Shown: positions 13,518 to 23,214, counted from the first letter of the stretch. The stretch: 64,000 nt of DNA from Thermotalea metallivorans (GCF_001562415.1 NZ_LOEE01000032.1:1-64000), one strand, 5' to 3'. Notes: generated by a model from the letters alone, not told the origin. Made by a program: numbers and translations.

Positions 13518-13711
13518 GGTTACGCTTCTACGGTTTTGACCGTAGATATATATAATATTTATTTTTTTTATATATAAATTTTTTATATAATTTTTTTTTA
13601 TATATTTAATATAAGAAATTTATTTTAACCGTAGACAACCGTAACCGCCTTGATATTTCAGTAATTTCAACCGTAGAATAAACTGTAACCAACCGTAGAA
13701 TAAACCGTAAC
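13518..13711. other. Candidate replication origin: iterons flanking an AT core
   Basis: An 81-base stretch of almost pure A and T (13546-13626) is flanked by AACCGTAR iterons. On the right are 13627, 13637, 13669, 13691 and 13703, plus the variant AACTGTAA at 13681. On the left there are two in inverse orientation (about 13518 and 13528) and one direct (13538-13545). The left pair forms CTACGG..CCGTAG. It lies right behind the 3' end of the primase-helicase gene. SaPI origins have the same plan: iterons around an AT-rich core next to rep (established knowledge). Confidence 0.78.
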
Positions 13712-13713
13712 TA

Positions 13714-15618
13714 TCAATCATTGCTAATAAATATTCTTGTTGATTTCCCATTTACTTTTGTAACCTTTATTCTAAAGTTGAGATGTCTATTTATTTGTTT
13801 AGAAAATTCAATATTGCTTACTGCTTGAAATCCATTCTTAGTGCAATAAGTACAATAATGTTCATAAACCTTGCTTGTAGGCTCATTTTCAATCTGAAAT
13901 TCTTCAATATTACACTCTTGAATAAATCCAAGAACCGGATTGTTTGTCACTTCATATTCATCCAGTTCTTTTTCAACTTTTTCAGATTTTGTATAAGCTT
14001 TGTTTTTCAAAACCCTTTTTAAACCTTCAATCCCAAGAAGAATCATATATTCAACACATTCTTGTTCTCTTAATTCATACTTGATACCAGGTGTATAATC
14101 AGGGTCATCATTACTGAATCGTGCATCAAACGGAATTATAACCAACCTTCTTAATATTGCACCAGTATCCCTTCCTTTCCCCATTCTTGGGATGTTATTT
14201 GCTGAAAACAGTAATTTTGCATAGTTTTCATATTCAAATGGGTCTTTCCCTTTTCGTTCAACACTAACCCTTTCACCAGTAACCAACTTCTTGAATACCG
14301 CTGCATTGGCAATAAATTCATCACCTATATCATCACCTATGTTTGCAAGCTTCCCAAACAATTCAGCAGTTTTGAATCTATCACCCAATTCTTTAAGGTC
14401 AAGGGATGCAATATTTTCATCTCCAAGCATTGTTTTCACCATATCCAGGAAGGTTGATTTTCCATTATTTTTTTCACCAAGAAGGATGAAAGCTTTTCCA
14501 CCTGCAAGAGTATTTGAACGGTACATAACCGCACCTAAAATTTCTTCCAATAACTTTCTAATGTTGCCATCATTACAGGCAATCTTATTTAAGGTTTTAT
14601 CAACCAATTCAGAATAAGCAGCAGGGTTGTAATCCCAATTGATTTTATTGGTGATGATAATGTCAGGTGAAAATGGCACAAATGAATCATCCCTGATGTT
14701 ATAAACCCCATTCCTGAAAGCAATTAAATTGGCTTCTGAAGTTGGTGTATTTTCAATTATCAAGTCATCTAAATATGACATTACTTCATTTCTTTTTGCC
14801 CTGCTCAATTGTGGAATATGTGTCAACATTGTATTATTGATTAGTTTGTCATTTGAAACATAAACACCATCTTTATATATGTGAAGCTGATTATTTATCT
14901 TGATGATGTGGTTATTGTTCTTGATATAGGTTGCAAACTTATCAAACAAGAATGTTGTTCCTTTGAAGAAAATTGGCTTCTTGAAAGCATCATCCCGCAG
15001 CACTACATCAAGTTCAGAATCCTTCAATGGAACTTTCAAAACATAGCTGTTTATCAACCTGATTGTTTCCCTTGCTTCTTCAACTGTAAAGTCAGCAGAT
15101 TGAAGTGTCAGGATGTAATTAAATAAAGCTTGGTTTCTACCATCCCCAGCTTCCATATCAAGAAATTCAAAGCTGGTTCTAACAGGGGTCATCCATTTGG
15201 GAAGTTCCTGAATTTTATCTTCAGGGGTGTCATAAAGAATTTCCCTGTTTTTGTTGTTGAACTTCAGGATTGAATATGAATTTCTGATTCCAAGCTTAAT
15301 GTCAGCAGTCAAACCAATTGCAAGCTTACATTTGGTTTTGTTGGTTGTCACACCCTTATTCTTAAACAGAAAGTGCTTCCCCCTGCTTGTTTTGTAAACT
15401 CTGCATTTCAACTTTAATGCCTTGACTATCTTGAATATAACTTCACTTGATTCAAAGTCATCAATATCAATCAGGATGGTTTCATCCCCAAGGATGCCCG
15501 CAAATTCAGGAAGTGATTGAACCTGTTCAATTGAATAAAGTTCTTCTGTTGATTTTCCTTTGAACTTAATTAAACATTGTTTTTCCTTTGTTGGAACATA
15601 ACCTTTGAACAGTTGCAT
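13714..15618 (-). CDS. Phage/plasmid-type primase-helicase (primase-polymerase plus D5-like ATPase)
   Basis: About 634 residues. The N-terminal part carries a primase-polymerase-like acidic motif (ILIDIDDFESSE, about residues 50-60) and later RGKHFLFK. The C-terminal half is a D5/SF3-type helicase with Walker A GEKNNGKST (about 380), Walker B-like LANIGDDIGD and the sensor region KLLFSANNIPRMGKGRDTG. It should unwind and prime DNA at the iteron origin that lies just after its stop codon. ATG at 15618, nine bases behind AAGGTGG, is preferred over an upstream TTG. It is the central gene of autonomous replication for the element. Confidence 0.88.
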   Translation of the reverse strand: MQLFKGYVPTKEKQCLIKFKGKSTEELYSIEQVQSLPEFAGILGDETILIDIDDFESSEVIFKIVKALKLKCRVYKTSRGKHFLFKNKGVTTNKTKCKLAIGLTADIKLGIRNSYSILKFNNKNREILYDTPEDKIQELPKWMTPVRTSFEFLDMEAGDGRNQALFNYILTLQSADFTVEEARETIRLINSYVLKVPLKDSELDVVLRDDAFKKPIFFKGTTFLFDKFATYIKNNNHIIKINNQLHIYKDGVYVSNDKLINNTMLTHIPQLSRAKRNEVMSYLDDLIIENTPTSEANLIAFRNGVYNIRDDSFVPFSPDIIITNKINWDYNPAAYSELVDKTLNKIACNDGNIRKLLEEILGAVMYRSNTLAGGKAFILLGEKNNGKSTFLDMVKTMLGDENIASLDLKELGDRFKTAELFGKLANIGDDIGDEFIANAAVFKKLVTGERVSVERKGKDPFEYENYAKLLFSANNIPRMGKGRDTGAILRRLVIIPFDARFSNDDPDYTPGIKYELREQECVEYMILLGIEGLKRVLKNKAYTKSEKVEKELDEYEVTNNPVLGFIQECNIEEFQIENEPTSKVYEHYCTYCTKNGFQAVSNIEFSKQINRHLNFRIKVTKVNGKSTRIFISND

Positions 15619-15654
15619 TGACAATCACCACCTTCCTCACATTTTATTTTCATT

Positions 15655-15849
15655 TTAAATGACCACCTTTTCTTCAAAAAATCGTTTGCTGATTTTACCT
15701 GCCACAACAATTTTCCCTTGCTTTTTCAGTTCCTCATTTAAGCTTCTAATAATCCTATAAGCGGTTGTTTCTGAAACCCCAAGAATTTCAGCAACATCAG
15801 CGGCTTTATAAAATTTAGATTCCTGTTTAATGACTTGATTATTTGCCAT
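15655..15849 (-). CDS. Small HTH protein (excisionase/MerR-like)
   Basis: A 64-residue protein with the HTH FYKAADVAEILGVSETTAYR followed by a long helix and VAGKISKRFFEEKVV, as in small DNA-binding proteins of PICIs and ICEs. Possible roles are excisionase or early regulator. ATG behind GAAAGGGGTG; its reading frame overlaps the next gene upstream by 11 bases. Confidence 0.72.
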   Translation of the reverse strand: MANNQVIKQESKFYKAADVAEILGVSETTAYRIIRSLNEELKKQGKIVVAGKISKRFFEEKVVI

Positions 15850-16027
15850 AGGTTACACCCCTTTCAGCGTTTCTTATCAAGCTTATAATTTCTCTTTTTT
15901 CATCTTCAGGAATTTCTTTTCTAAGCTTCCGACTTAAAGTAAATTCTGATATATGAAGCAGTTCGGCAAGCTGCCATTGCTTCATATTGGCTTTTTTTAA
16001 TGCTTCCCTGATTTCATTGTTCTTCAT
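15839..16027 (-). CDS. Cro-like regulator, 62 aa
   Basis: A short HTH protein (IREALKKANMKQWQLAELLH, then ISEFTLSRKLRKEIPEDEKR), divergent from the XRE repressor at 16181. This is the Cro or Str position in phages and satellites. First gene of the early leftward operon. ATG behind AAAAGGGGTG. Confidence 0.78.
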   Translation of the reverse strand: MKNNEIREALKKANMKQWQLAELLHISEFTLSRKLRKEIPEDEKREIISLIRNAERGVTYGK

Positions 16028-16180
16028 AATTTCACCCCTTTTAAGTAGTTGTTGACTTTGTTGTTGTTGTTGCTTATAATCAAATTATAACAACTATTTA
16101 GTTTTTATCTACTAACAAGTATGTTTTAACTGTTAGTTATAAATTGTTGTTAGTTATAAAACATAAAAGAAGGTGATTCA
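16028..16180. promoter_or_regulatory. Divergent early control region
   Basis: The space between Cro-like and repressor genes. TGTTAGTTATAAA is repeated at 16131-16143 and 16148-16160, 17 bases apart, and an inverted relative (TTATAACAACTA) lies near 16086. They are likely operators through which the repressor at 16181 holds the leftward operon off. Confidence 0.6.
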
Positions 16181-16669
16181 GTGGCAAGAAAAAAGGTTGT
16201 TATCAACCCAATAGTTGGTGAAAGAATCAAGAAGCTGCGGAAGGAAAAGAAAATCAGCCAAACTGAATTGGCTCAAAAGCTTAATTATGAAACTGGAAAT
16301 ACAGTCTTATATTGGGAAAATGGTAGAAGTTCTGTTCCTGCTGACATCCTTGACCAATTAGCAGATATATTTGAAGTTTCAATTTATTACTTACTTGGGA
16401 AAACAGATACCAAAATCAACTGGGCAAAGTATGACGAAGAACACCAAGAAATATTATCGGCAATAGAAAAAGCCAATCAATTTGAAGATTACCTCAAATC
16501 AATTGGCTTTGGGATTGAAGTTAAACCACATGGAGAAAGTGCAATTTACATCCTTTCAAGAAATGAAAAAAGTATTGAAATCAGTGCTGAAGCTTTTGAA
16601 GCATTTCAAGAATCAATTGAAAACTATATTCAGTTTGAGTTTTTCAAACTGAATGAAAGAAAGGAATGA
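16181..16669 (+). CDS. XRE-family repressor (CI/Stl position)
   Basis: 162 residues. The N-terminal XRE domain is at about 12-66 (ERIKKLRKEKKISQTELAQK, ENGRSSVPADILDQLADIFE). The C-terminal part (about 80-160) is acidic and lacks the LexA-type autocleavage motif. In SaPIs the Stl repressor is likewise not cleaved; it is removed by binding a helper-phage protein. The same logic is possible here but unproven. GTG start behind AAGGTG. The gene overlaps the ribosome site of the integrase gene and is probably co-transcribed with it. Confidence 0.82.
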   Translation: MARKKVVINPIVGERIKKLRKEKKISQTELAQKLNYETGNTVLYWENGRSSVPADILDQLADIFEVSIYYLLGKTDTKINWAKYDEEHQEILSAIEKANQFEDYLKSIGFGIEVKPHGESAIYILSRNEKSIEISAEAFEAFQESIENYIQFEFFKLNERKE

Positions 16670-16673
16670 TATA

Positions 16674-17762
16674 ATGCCTGTTTACAAAGATGAAAAACGT
16701 GGTACTTGGTACTGCAAATTCAATTACAAAGATTGGACTGGTGCGAATAAACAGAAAATGCAACGTGGTTTTAAAACTCAAAAAGAAGCTAAAGCATTTG
16801 AAAGGGAATTCCTTAGTAAAGCACATGCTTCCTGTGATATGACTTTTGGAAGCCTGGTAGAACTGTATATGGAAGATTGCCAAAGCAGATTAAAACCAAC
16901 AACACTTGAAAACAAAAAGTATGTGATTGACCTGAAGGTTCTTCCTTACTTTAAAGATATGCCGCTTAACTCTATTACCCCAACAACCGTTAGAAAATGG
17001 CAGAATGAATTGATTTCACATGAAAACAATTATAGCCAAACATACCTGAAAACAGTTAATAACCAGCTTTCAGCTATCTTCAATTTTGCAATGAAATATT
17101 ACAAGCTTCCTTCAAATCCTGCCAGGATATGCGGAAGCATGGGAAAGAAAAATGCGGATTCAATGAAGTTTTGGACTGTGGAAGAATTTAGTAAATTTAT
17201 TACTGCTGTGGAAGATAAGCCAGTTTCAAAAGTCGCATTTGAACTGCTGTTTTGGACAGGAATGCGGTCAGGTGAATTATTAGCACTGACATTAAATGAT
17301 TTTGACTTTGAAGCCTTAACAGTAAGTATTAACAAGAATTATGCAAGAATGGGTGACCAGGATTTAATACTTGAACCCAAGACACCCAAAAGCAAAAGAG
17401 TTGTCACAATCCCACCTTCCTTGGGTACACTGGTTCAGGAATACGCATCCAAGCTTTATGATTATGAACCTGATGAAAGACTGTTCCAAGTAACAAAATA
17501 TTATCTTCATCATGAAATGGATAGGGGTTGCAAGAAATCAAAAGTTAAGAAAATAAGAATCCATGACTTGCGGCATTCCCATGCATCATTATTAATTGAA
17601 ATGGGTTTTTCACCGCTGCTTATAAGTGAACGTCTTGGGCATGAAAATATTGAAACTACCCTTCAAACTTATTCCCACCTTTATCCGAATAAGCAAAGTG
17701 AAGTAGCTGATAAATTACAAAAGCTGATACAAAAAGATATAAATGATACTACTGGAAAATAG
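16674..17762 (+). CDS. int: Tyrosine site-specific integrase
   Basis: 362 residues. An N-terminal arm-binding domain (YKDEKRGTWYCKFNYKDW, then GFKTQKEAKAFEREF) is followed by a SAM-like core-binding domain (about 60-160) and a catalytic domain. Catalytic residues are seen as R in GMRSGELLAL, H and R in HDLRHSHASLL, H in ERLGHENIETTL and the Tyr in LQTYSHLYPNK. It should recombine the guaA 3' end with the element. ATG at 16674, eight bases behind AAAGGA. It runs toward guaA, from which it is separated by a terminator. A decayed relative lies at 2085-2325. Confidence 0.93.
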   Translation: MPVYKDEKRGTWYCKFNYKDWTGANKQKMQRGFKTQKEAKAFEREFLSKAHASCDMTFGSLVELYMEDCQSRLKPTTLENKKYVIDLKVLPYFKDMPLNSITPTTVRKWQNELISHENNYSQTYLKTVNNQLSAIFNFAMKYYKLPSNPARICGSMGKKNADSMKFWTVEEFSKFITAVEDKPVSKVAFELLFWTGMRSGELLALTLNDFDFEALTVSINKNYARMGDQDLILEPKTPKSKRVVTIPPSLGTLVQEYASKLYDYEPDERLFQVTKYYLHHEMDRGCKKSKVKKIRIHDLRHSHASLLIEMGFSPLLISERLGHENIETTLQTYSHLYPNKQSEVADKLQKLIQKDINDTTGK

Positions 17763-17767
17763 GAAAT

Positions 17768-17784
17768 GTATCATTTGCGTATCA
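17768..17784. repeat. Right-end direct repeats, likely integrase arm sites
   Basis: GTATCA at 17768-17773 and 17779-17784, spaced 11 bases, right behind the integrase stop codon. They match the pair at the left end (3301-3318) in sequence and spacing. Confidence 0.6.
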
Positions 17785-17797
17785 CAAGTAAAATTTT

Positions 17798-17842
17798 AAT
17801 CCTCTAAACCCTTTATTATCAAGGCTTAGAGGATTTTCTTTT
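17798..17842 (+). terminator. Terminator of integrase (att module 3)
   Basis: AATCCTCTAAACC/GGCTTAGAGGATT stem followed by TTTTCTTTT; separates int from convergent guaA. Confidence 0.75.
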
Positions 17843-17843
17843 A

Positions 17844-17855
17844 CTATTCCCATTC
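17844..17855. repeat. att site 3: guaA 3' end
   Basis: CTATTCCCATTC includes the stop codon and last three codons of guaA on the minus strand. It is the undisturbed host side of the attachment site. The last codons of guaA are, to my knowledge, a known target for tyrosine-integrase islands. Confidence 0.7.
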
Positions 17856-19379
17856 AATGGTTGAAGGGGGCTTGGAAGTTATGTCGTAGACAATACGATT
17901 TACATTGTCCACCTCATTGACAATGCGATTGGAAATTCTCTCTAAAACCTCATAGGGAATTCTTGCCCAGTCAGCCGTCATTCCATCGGAGCTGGTCACA
18001 GCACGGATGGCTACCGTATGGCTGTAAGTTCTCTCATCGCCCATGACGCCGACACTGCGAATATTGGGCAGGGCCGTAAAGTACTGCCATATTTCACGAT
18101 GAAGTCCCCCTTTTCTGATTTCCTCCCTCAAAATAGCATCGGATTCCCTCACGATATGGAGTTTTTCTTCCGTAATTTCTCCCAATACTCTGATGGCAAG
18201 GCCCGGTCCTGGGAATGGCTGTCTCCATACAATTTCCTCAGGAATACCCAATTCCTCCCCAACCTTTCTTACCTCATCCTTAAAAAGCTGTCTTAGTGGT
18301 TCTATCAAAGCAAATTCCATATCCTCCGGCAAACCGCCTACATTGTGATGACTCTTAATAACAGCCGCCGTATCGGTACCGCTTTCAATCACATCGGGAT
18401 ATACGGTACCCTGTACAAGAAAATCCATTTTTCCAAGCTTATCCGATTCTTCTTCAAATACCCGAATAAATTCTTCTCCGATAATTTTCCGCTTCGCCTC
18501 CGGGTCTATCACACCTTTTAACTTCCCTAAAAATCTATCCGCTACATTTACTCGAACCAAGTTCATATGAAATTTTTCCTTAAAGGTTTTTTCAACCTGA
18601 TCCCCTTCATCCTTTCTTAATAGGCCGTGATCTACAAAAATACAAGTCAACTGATCCCCCACGGCTCTATGAACAAGGACAGCTGCCACCGAAGAATCCA
18701 CGCCACCAGAAAGGGCACAGAGAACCTTCTTATCTCCCACTTTTTCTTTGATTTCTTGGATCGTCTTTTCTACAAAATCATGCATGTTCCAGTCACCGGA
18801 GCATTTGCACACCTCGTATAGGAAATTGCGGATCATCTCTTTTCCCTTTTCGCTGTGCTCCACCTCCGGATGGAACTGTACGGCATACAATTTCTTTTCA
18901 CTGTTTTTCATGGCCGCCACGGGGCAATTATCTGTGAAAGCCGTAATTTCAAACCCTTGGGGCGCCACCTCAATGAAATCCGTATGGCTCATCCAGCACT
19001 TGGAATGATCGGGAATATCATGGAAAATGCCTTCCCTGTCTTGGATATGCAACTCTACCCTTCCATACTCTCTGGAAGAAGCTCTGTTTACTTTCCCGCC
19101 AAACATTTGGGCCATTAATTGCCCCCCATAGCAGATCCCCAAGATGGGAATCCCCAGCTCAAAAATCTCCCGGTCACAGGCAGGGGCATTTTCTCCATAT
19201 ACGCTGGCCGGCCCGCCTGTAAAAATAATGCCCTTGGGATTCTTCTCCTTAATCTTCTCTATCGGCGTATGATAAGGTACTACTTCACAATATACATTTT
19301 GTTCCCTTACCCTTCTTGCAATCAACTGGTTATATTGACCGCCAAAATCAATAATTAAGACTAATTCTTGTGGGTTCAT
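17844..19379 (-). CDS. guaA: GMP synthase (glutamine-hydrolysing)
   Basis: 511 residues, full length. The N-terminal class I glutamine amidotransferase domain has its nucleophile in GICYGGQL and HPEVEHS. The ATP-pyrophosphatase domain has the P-loop ALSGGVDSS at about 222-230. A C-terminal dimer domain ends in [10 protein letters not shown]. It aminates XMP to GMP. The ATG follows AGGAGG. It lies 30 bases downstream of guaB in an operon governed by the guanine riboswitch at 21096-21162. Its last codons are the integration target of the satellite and are left intact. Confidence 0.97.
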   Translation of the reverse strand: MNPQELVLIIDFGGQYNQLIARRVREQNVYCEVVPYHTPIEKIKEKNPKGIIFTGGPASVYGENAPACDREIFELGIPILGICYGGQLMAQMFGGKVNRASSREYGRVELHIQDREGIFHDIPDHSKCWMSHTDFIEVAPQGFEITAFTDNCPVAAMKNSEKKLYAVQFHPEVEHSEKGKEMIRNFLYEVCKCSGDWNMHDFVEKTIQEIKEKVGDKKVLCALSGGVDSSVAAVLVHRAVGDQLTCIFVDHGLLRKDEGDQVEKTFKEKFHMNLVRVNVADRFLGKLKGVIDPEAKRKIIGEEFIRVFEEESDKLGKMDFLVQGTVYPDVIESGTDTAAVIKSHHNVGGLPEDMEFALIEPLRQLFKDEVRKVGEELGIPEEIVWRQPFPGPGLAIRVLGEITEEKLHIVRESDAILREEIRKGGLHREIWQYFTALPNIRSVGVMGDERTYSHTVAIRAVTSSDGMTADWARIPYEVLERISNRIVNEVDNVNRIVYDITSKPPSTIEWE

Positions 19380-19409
19380 AATTGTCCTCCTTTTATGAGA
19401 TCCGGTAAA

Positions 19410-20894
<1,485 letters not shown>

Positions 20895-21022
20895 CTACCC
20901 TTAACGTACCCAACTCCACATAAAAACATTACATCCGCTTTCCAAGAATTGCATCTGCAGCAGAACCCTCCCATAAAATCTTTACATAAAAGATTACACT
21001 GCATGGGGGAAATGATAAAAAA

Positions 21023-21059
21023 ATCCGTATAATAATTCGAGTGAAATTATTACACGGAT
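21023..21059 (-). terminator. Riboswitch-controlled terminator
   Basis: ATCCGTGTAATAATTTC pairs with GAATTATTATACGGAT and is followed by TTTTTTT on the minus strand. It is the expression platform of the guanine riboswitch: with ligand bound, transcription should stop here before guaB. Confidence 0.85.
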
Positions 21060-21095
21060 CCTTTAAAAAGCCGCAAAACATCCTGCATAATTCCA

Positions 21096-21162
21096 CTCAT
21101 AGTCAGACAATTTACGGTTGTCCGGTAGAGACATTCGGGCCATATTCCCGAACATATATGAG
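21096..21162 (-). promoter_or_regulatory. Purine riboswitch, guanine class
   Basis: The minus strand shows the conserved purine aptamer in order: P1 strand CTCATATA, GGGAATATGGCCCG (P2 and loop), TCTCTACCGG, CCGTAAA and the closing GACTATGAG. The C in GACTAT is the Watson-Crick partner of the ligand, so guanine or hypoxanthine is expected rather than adenine. It controls guaB-guaA through the terminator just downstream. Confidence 0.93.
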
Positions 21163-21252
21163 GGCTTATTCTATATATTTTTCTATATAACGTATCAAAT
21201 ATAAAAAAACTTGTCAATAGACATGAAGGCAAAATAATATATTCGAAATTTT

Positions 21253-21726
21253 CTACATACTTTCAATATATTTTTTCATGGCATAGTGGATGTCTTCATA
21301 AACTTTTTTCAAAGGAAGGTGGAAATTTTCTGCAATCTCCTTGCAGTCTTCGTATTCGGGAGCGTACTTTAAAATCTTCCCTCCCAGAAAGCCTACCTTC
21401 ATTCCCACCACCCCATATTTTGTGCGTATCCGCAATACCTTTCGCTCTAAAACACTGCGCTCTACCGCATATCGCCTGATCCCCAAGGTGGTAGTCTCCA
21501 TAAAAATAAATTGCTCCAGTTCCTCTCTTTTGTCTTCCTCACACAATACAGACAAAAGAATCCCGGGTCTGTTTTTCTTCATGATGACAGGTACCATGAA
21601 TATATCCAGGGCACCCGCCTCCAGTCCTTTCTCCATTACATACCCATAGAACTCCGGGTTCATGTCGTCTATATTGCACTCCAACATCACAAGACTATTT
21701 TTTTCGTTTTTTTTTCCCCAAGACAT
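21253..21726 (-). CDS. larC: Nickel-pincer cofactor enzyme LarC, C-terminal part (LarC2)
   Basis: 157 residues, the C-terminal half of LarC (LECNIDDMNPEFYGYVMEKG, ... VERSVLERKVLRIRTKYG). It overlaps the larC1 frame by 40 bases and lies in the -1 frame. It has an ATG (21726) but no ribosome site before it, so it is most likely made as a fusion with LarC1 by -1 frameshifting at the A runs 21715-21707 or 21704-21698. The same split with programmed frameshifting is described for Lactobacillus plantarum larC. Confidence 0.85.
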   Translation of the reverse strand: MSWGKKNEKNSLVMLECNIDDMNPEFYGYVMEKGLEAGALDIFMVPVIMKKNRPGILLSVLCEEDKREELEQFIFMETTTLGIRRYAVERSVLERKVLRIRTKYGVVGMKVGFLGGKILKYAPEYEDCKEIAENFHLPLKKVYEDIHYAMKKYIESM

Positions 21727-22451
21727 ACCCTTAGTACATTGGGAATCTCTAGATCCTTTTTCCCCAAGCCATAACCGATTTTATGAATCTCCATGGCAGG
21801 AATGTCTCCGAATCCGTCGCTGAAAGCCTTTACAATGGCGGCTCCCGTGGGCGTAACAAGCTCTGTCTCAATTCCTTTGTTGTAAACAGGCACTCCCTTC
21901 AAGATTTCAAGGGTAGCCGGTGCCGGCACAGGAAAAACCCCATGGGCACAATGTACAAAGCCTGTGCCCACATGAAGGGGTGATGCATATACCTCATCTA
22001 CCTCCAGAAGATCCATGCAAATGGCTGTCCCTACAATATCTACAATGGAATCCATAGCTCCTACCTCATGAAAATGAACTTCCTCCAAGGGTTTTCCATG
22101 AATCTTAGCCTCTGCCTCCGCCACCAACCTGAAGATTTTTTTGCTCATTACCTTCACATGATCCTTTAGTTCGCTTTCATCAATGATCCTCTCCACATCA
22201 TGAAGATTTCTGTGATCATGATGGTGGTGATCCTCGTCATCATGGTGATGATGGGTCAAAATTACATGAAAATCTGTTCCGGTGATCCCCTTTTTCGTGG
22301 ATTTTTTGATTTCCAGCTTGTAGCCATCTACTTGCAGCTTTTTCATTTCATTCAAAAACTGTTCTTGATCGATGCCCAAATCAAGAAGGGCGCCGACGGT
22401 CATATCTCCGCTGATTCCCGAAAAACAATCAAAAAATAATATCCTTTGCAT
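21687..22451 (-). CDS. larC: Nickel insertion protein LarC, N-terminal part (LarC1)
   Basis: 254 residues starting MQRILFFDCFSGISGDMTVG, with the invariant HEVGAMDSIVDIVG and a histidine-rich stretch HHHHDDEDHHHHDH near residue 65, a likely nickel store. LarC inserts nickel into the pyridinium-bisthiocarboxylate mononucleotide, giving the nickel-pincer cofactor of lactate racemase and relatives. GGAGG lies eight bases before the ATG at 22451; longer in-frame versions have no such site. The frame ends LGEKKTKKIVL after the slippery A run. larA, larB and larE are not in this window. Confidence 0.93.
   Translation of the reverse strand: MQRILFFDCFSGISGDMTVGALLDLGIDQEQFLNEMKKLQVDGYKLEIKKSTKKGITGTDFHVILTHHHHDDEDHHHHDHRNLHDVERIIDESELKDHVKVMSKKIFRLVAEAEAKIHGKPLEEVHFHEVGAMDSIVDIVGTAICMDLLEVDEVYASPLHVGTGFVHCAHGVFPVPAPATLEILKGVPVYNKGIETELVTPTGAAIVKAFSDGFGDIPAMEIHKIGYGLGKKDLEIPNVLRVCLGEKKTKKIVL
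21698..21715 (-). promoter_or_regulatory. Probable -1 ribosomal frameshift site in larC
   Basis: On the minus strand GGGG is followed by A9 (21715-21707), CG and A7 (21704-21698). In the larC1 frame this gives GAA AAA AAA ACG AAA AAA, a slippery A AAA AAA heptamer. A -1 slip joins larC1 to larC2 in frame. Confidence 0.8.
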
Positions 22452-22616
22452 GCCGAATTCCTCCAAATTTTCTTTTGTATGCAAATAAAATTCAATAAAG
22501 ATTTTTTTATAAAAATACAATTCCTTACGTAAAAGTTTATCCCAATCTGGAAGTTTATTCAAGCCTATTTTTCCCAAAATCGAAATGCCTTTGCCTAAGC
22601 AGCCTCCCTAGACAGG

Positions 22617-22757
22617 TCAAATCAAAAAGAGATAGCGCCTTGGGTCGCTACCCCTTGAAACAACAGCATACTCTTCCATCTCCATATCTGCCACATCATA
22701 TCTATGCAAGCTATAGACTGGGCTATTGCCGGTATGATCTGTAACTTGATCATCCAT
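22617..22757 (-). CDS. Possible small protein, 46 aa
   Basis: An uninterrupted frame from ATG 22757 (MDDQVTDHTGNSPVYSLHRY ... SDPRRYLFLI) with protein-like composition, but without a clear ribosome site and without a recognised family. It may be a small gene or the end of a decayed one. The space 22578-22810 holds nothing else I can name. Confidence 0.3.
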   Translation of the reverse strand: MDDQVTDHTGNSPVYSLHRYDVADMEMEEYAVVSRGSDPRRYLFLI

Positions 22758-22809
22758 TATGATGAAATACAGCTTATTTTTTTAAACTTATAAATAAAGA
22801 ATCGAAATC

Positions 22810-22992
22810 TTAGAGAGAATCTTTATTGCCTAATTTGTCTATTTTATTGACAAGGATTTGCATGGATTCGGCAATTTGTTTATTGGACGTGGCCAGGATA
22901 TGGAATAAATAAACCATATAGATTATAATACCCAAATTCACCAAAACAAAAAGACCGCTCACCATGGGAAGTCCATAACGGAAAAAATTCAT
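22810..22992 (-). CDS. Small membrane protein, 60 aa
   Basis: One transmembrane segment at about residues 9-31 (LPMVSGLFVLVNLGIIIYMV), then a hydrophilic tail with coiled-coil character (SNKQIAESMQILVNKIDKL). AAAGGAG lies 11 bases before the ATG. Family not recognised. Monocistronic. Confidence 0.65.
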   Translation of the reverse strand: MNFFRYGLPMVSGLFVLVNLGIIIYMVYLFHILATSNKQIAESMQILVNKIDKLGNKDSL

Positions 22993-23171
22993 ATAGCTAT
23001 CAACTCCTTTCTTTATTTATATCATACCATTTTCATAATTTTTCGTACATACATACAAAAGAAATTCTGGATGAATTTGGTACACAAAATTTATCCCGCC
23101 AGGGTCAAAAATGGAGGAATTTTCTATATGGAGGCCGTAAAAACAATAACAGAATTTATTAACCCCAAACA

Positions 23172-23214
23172 AAGAAGGAATCCTATTTTCCTAGGACTCC
23201 TTCTTTGTTTTTTT
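23172..23214 (-). terminator. Bidirectional terminator after pyruvate carboxylase
   Basis: ACAAAGAAGGA/TCCTTCTTTGT with inner TCCT/AGGA pairing and T run on the plus side; abuts the stop codon at 23215. Confidence 0.75.

Larger units (their letters stand above)
3187..17855. mobile_element. Candidate phage satellite (PICI-like) integrated at the guaA 3' end
   Basis: A visibly more AT-rich block between att-like sites. Integrase and an XRE repressor run toward guaA. Divergent from them is a long leftward set: Cro-like gene, small HTH gene, D5-type primase-helicase, iteron origin, Mor-like activator, small terminase, coiled-coil protein, sigma-like proteins and tape-measure protein. Large terminase, portal, head, baseplate and lysis genes are absent. 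This order and size match Gram-positive phage-inducible chromosomal islands such as SaPIs (established knowledge). The tape-measure and sigma genes are not part of that standard set. A deleted prophage is the alternative, but the clean ends, the origin and the ordered operons argue for a dedicated satellite. Confidence 0.75.

Noticed and set aside
3187-17855. Element as an integrative conjugative element
   Set aside because: No relaxase, coupling ATPase or type IV secretion gene; small terminase and tape-measure genes point to phage biology.
21050-21232. 60-aa minus-strand frame upstream of guaB
   Set aside because: It covers the guanine riboswitch and terminator, which explain the conservation better.
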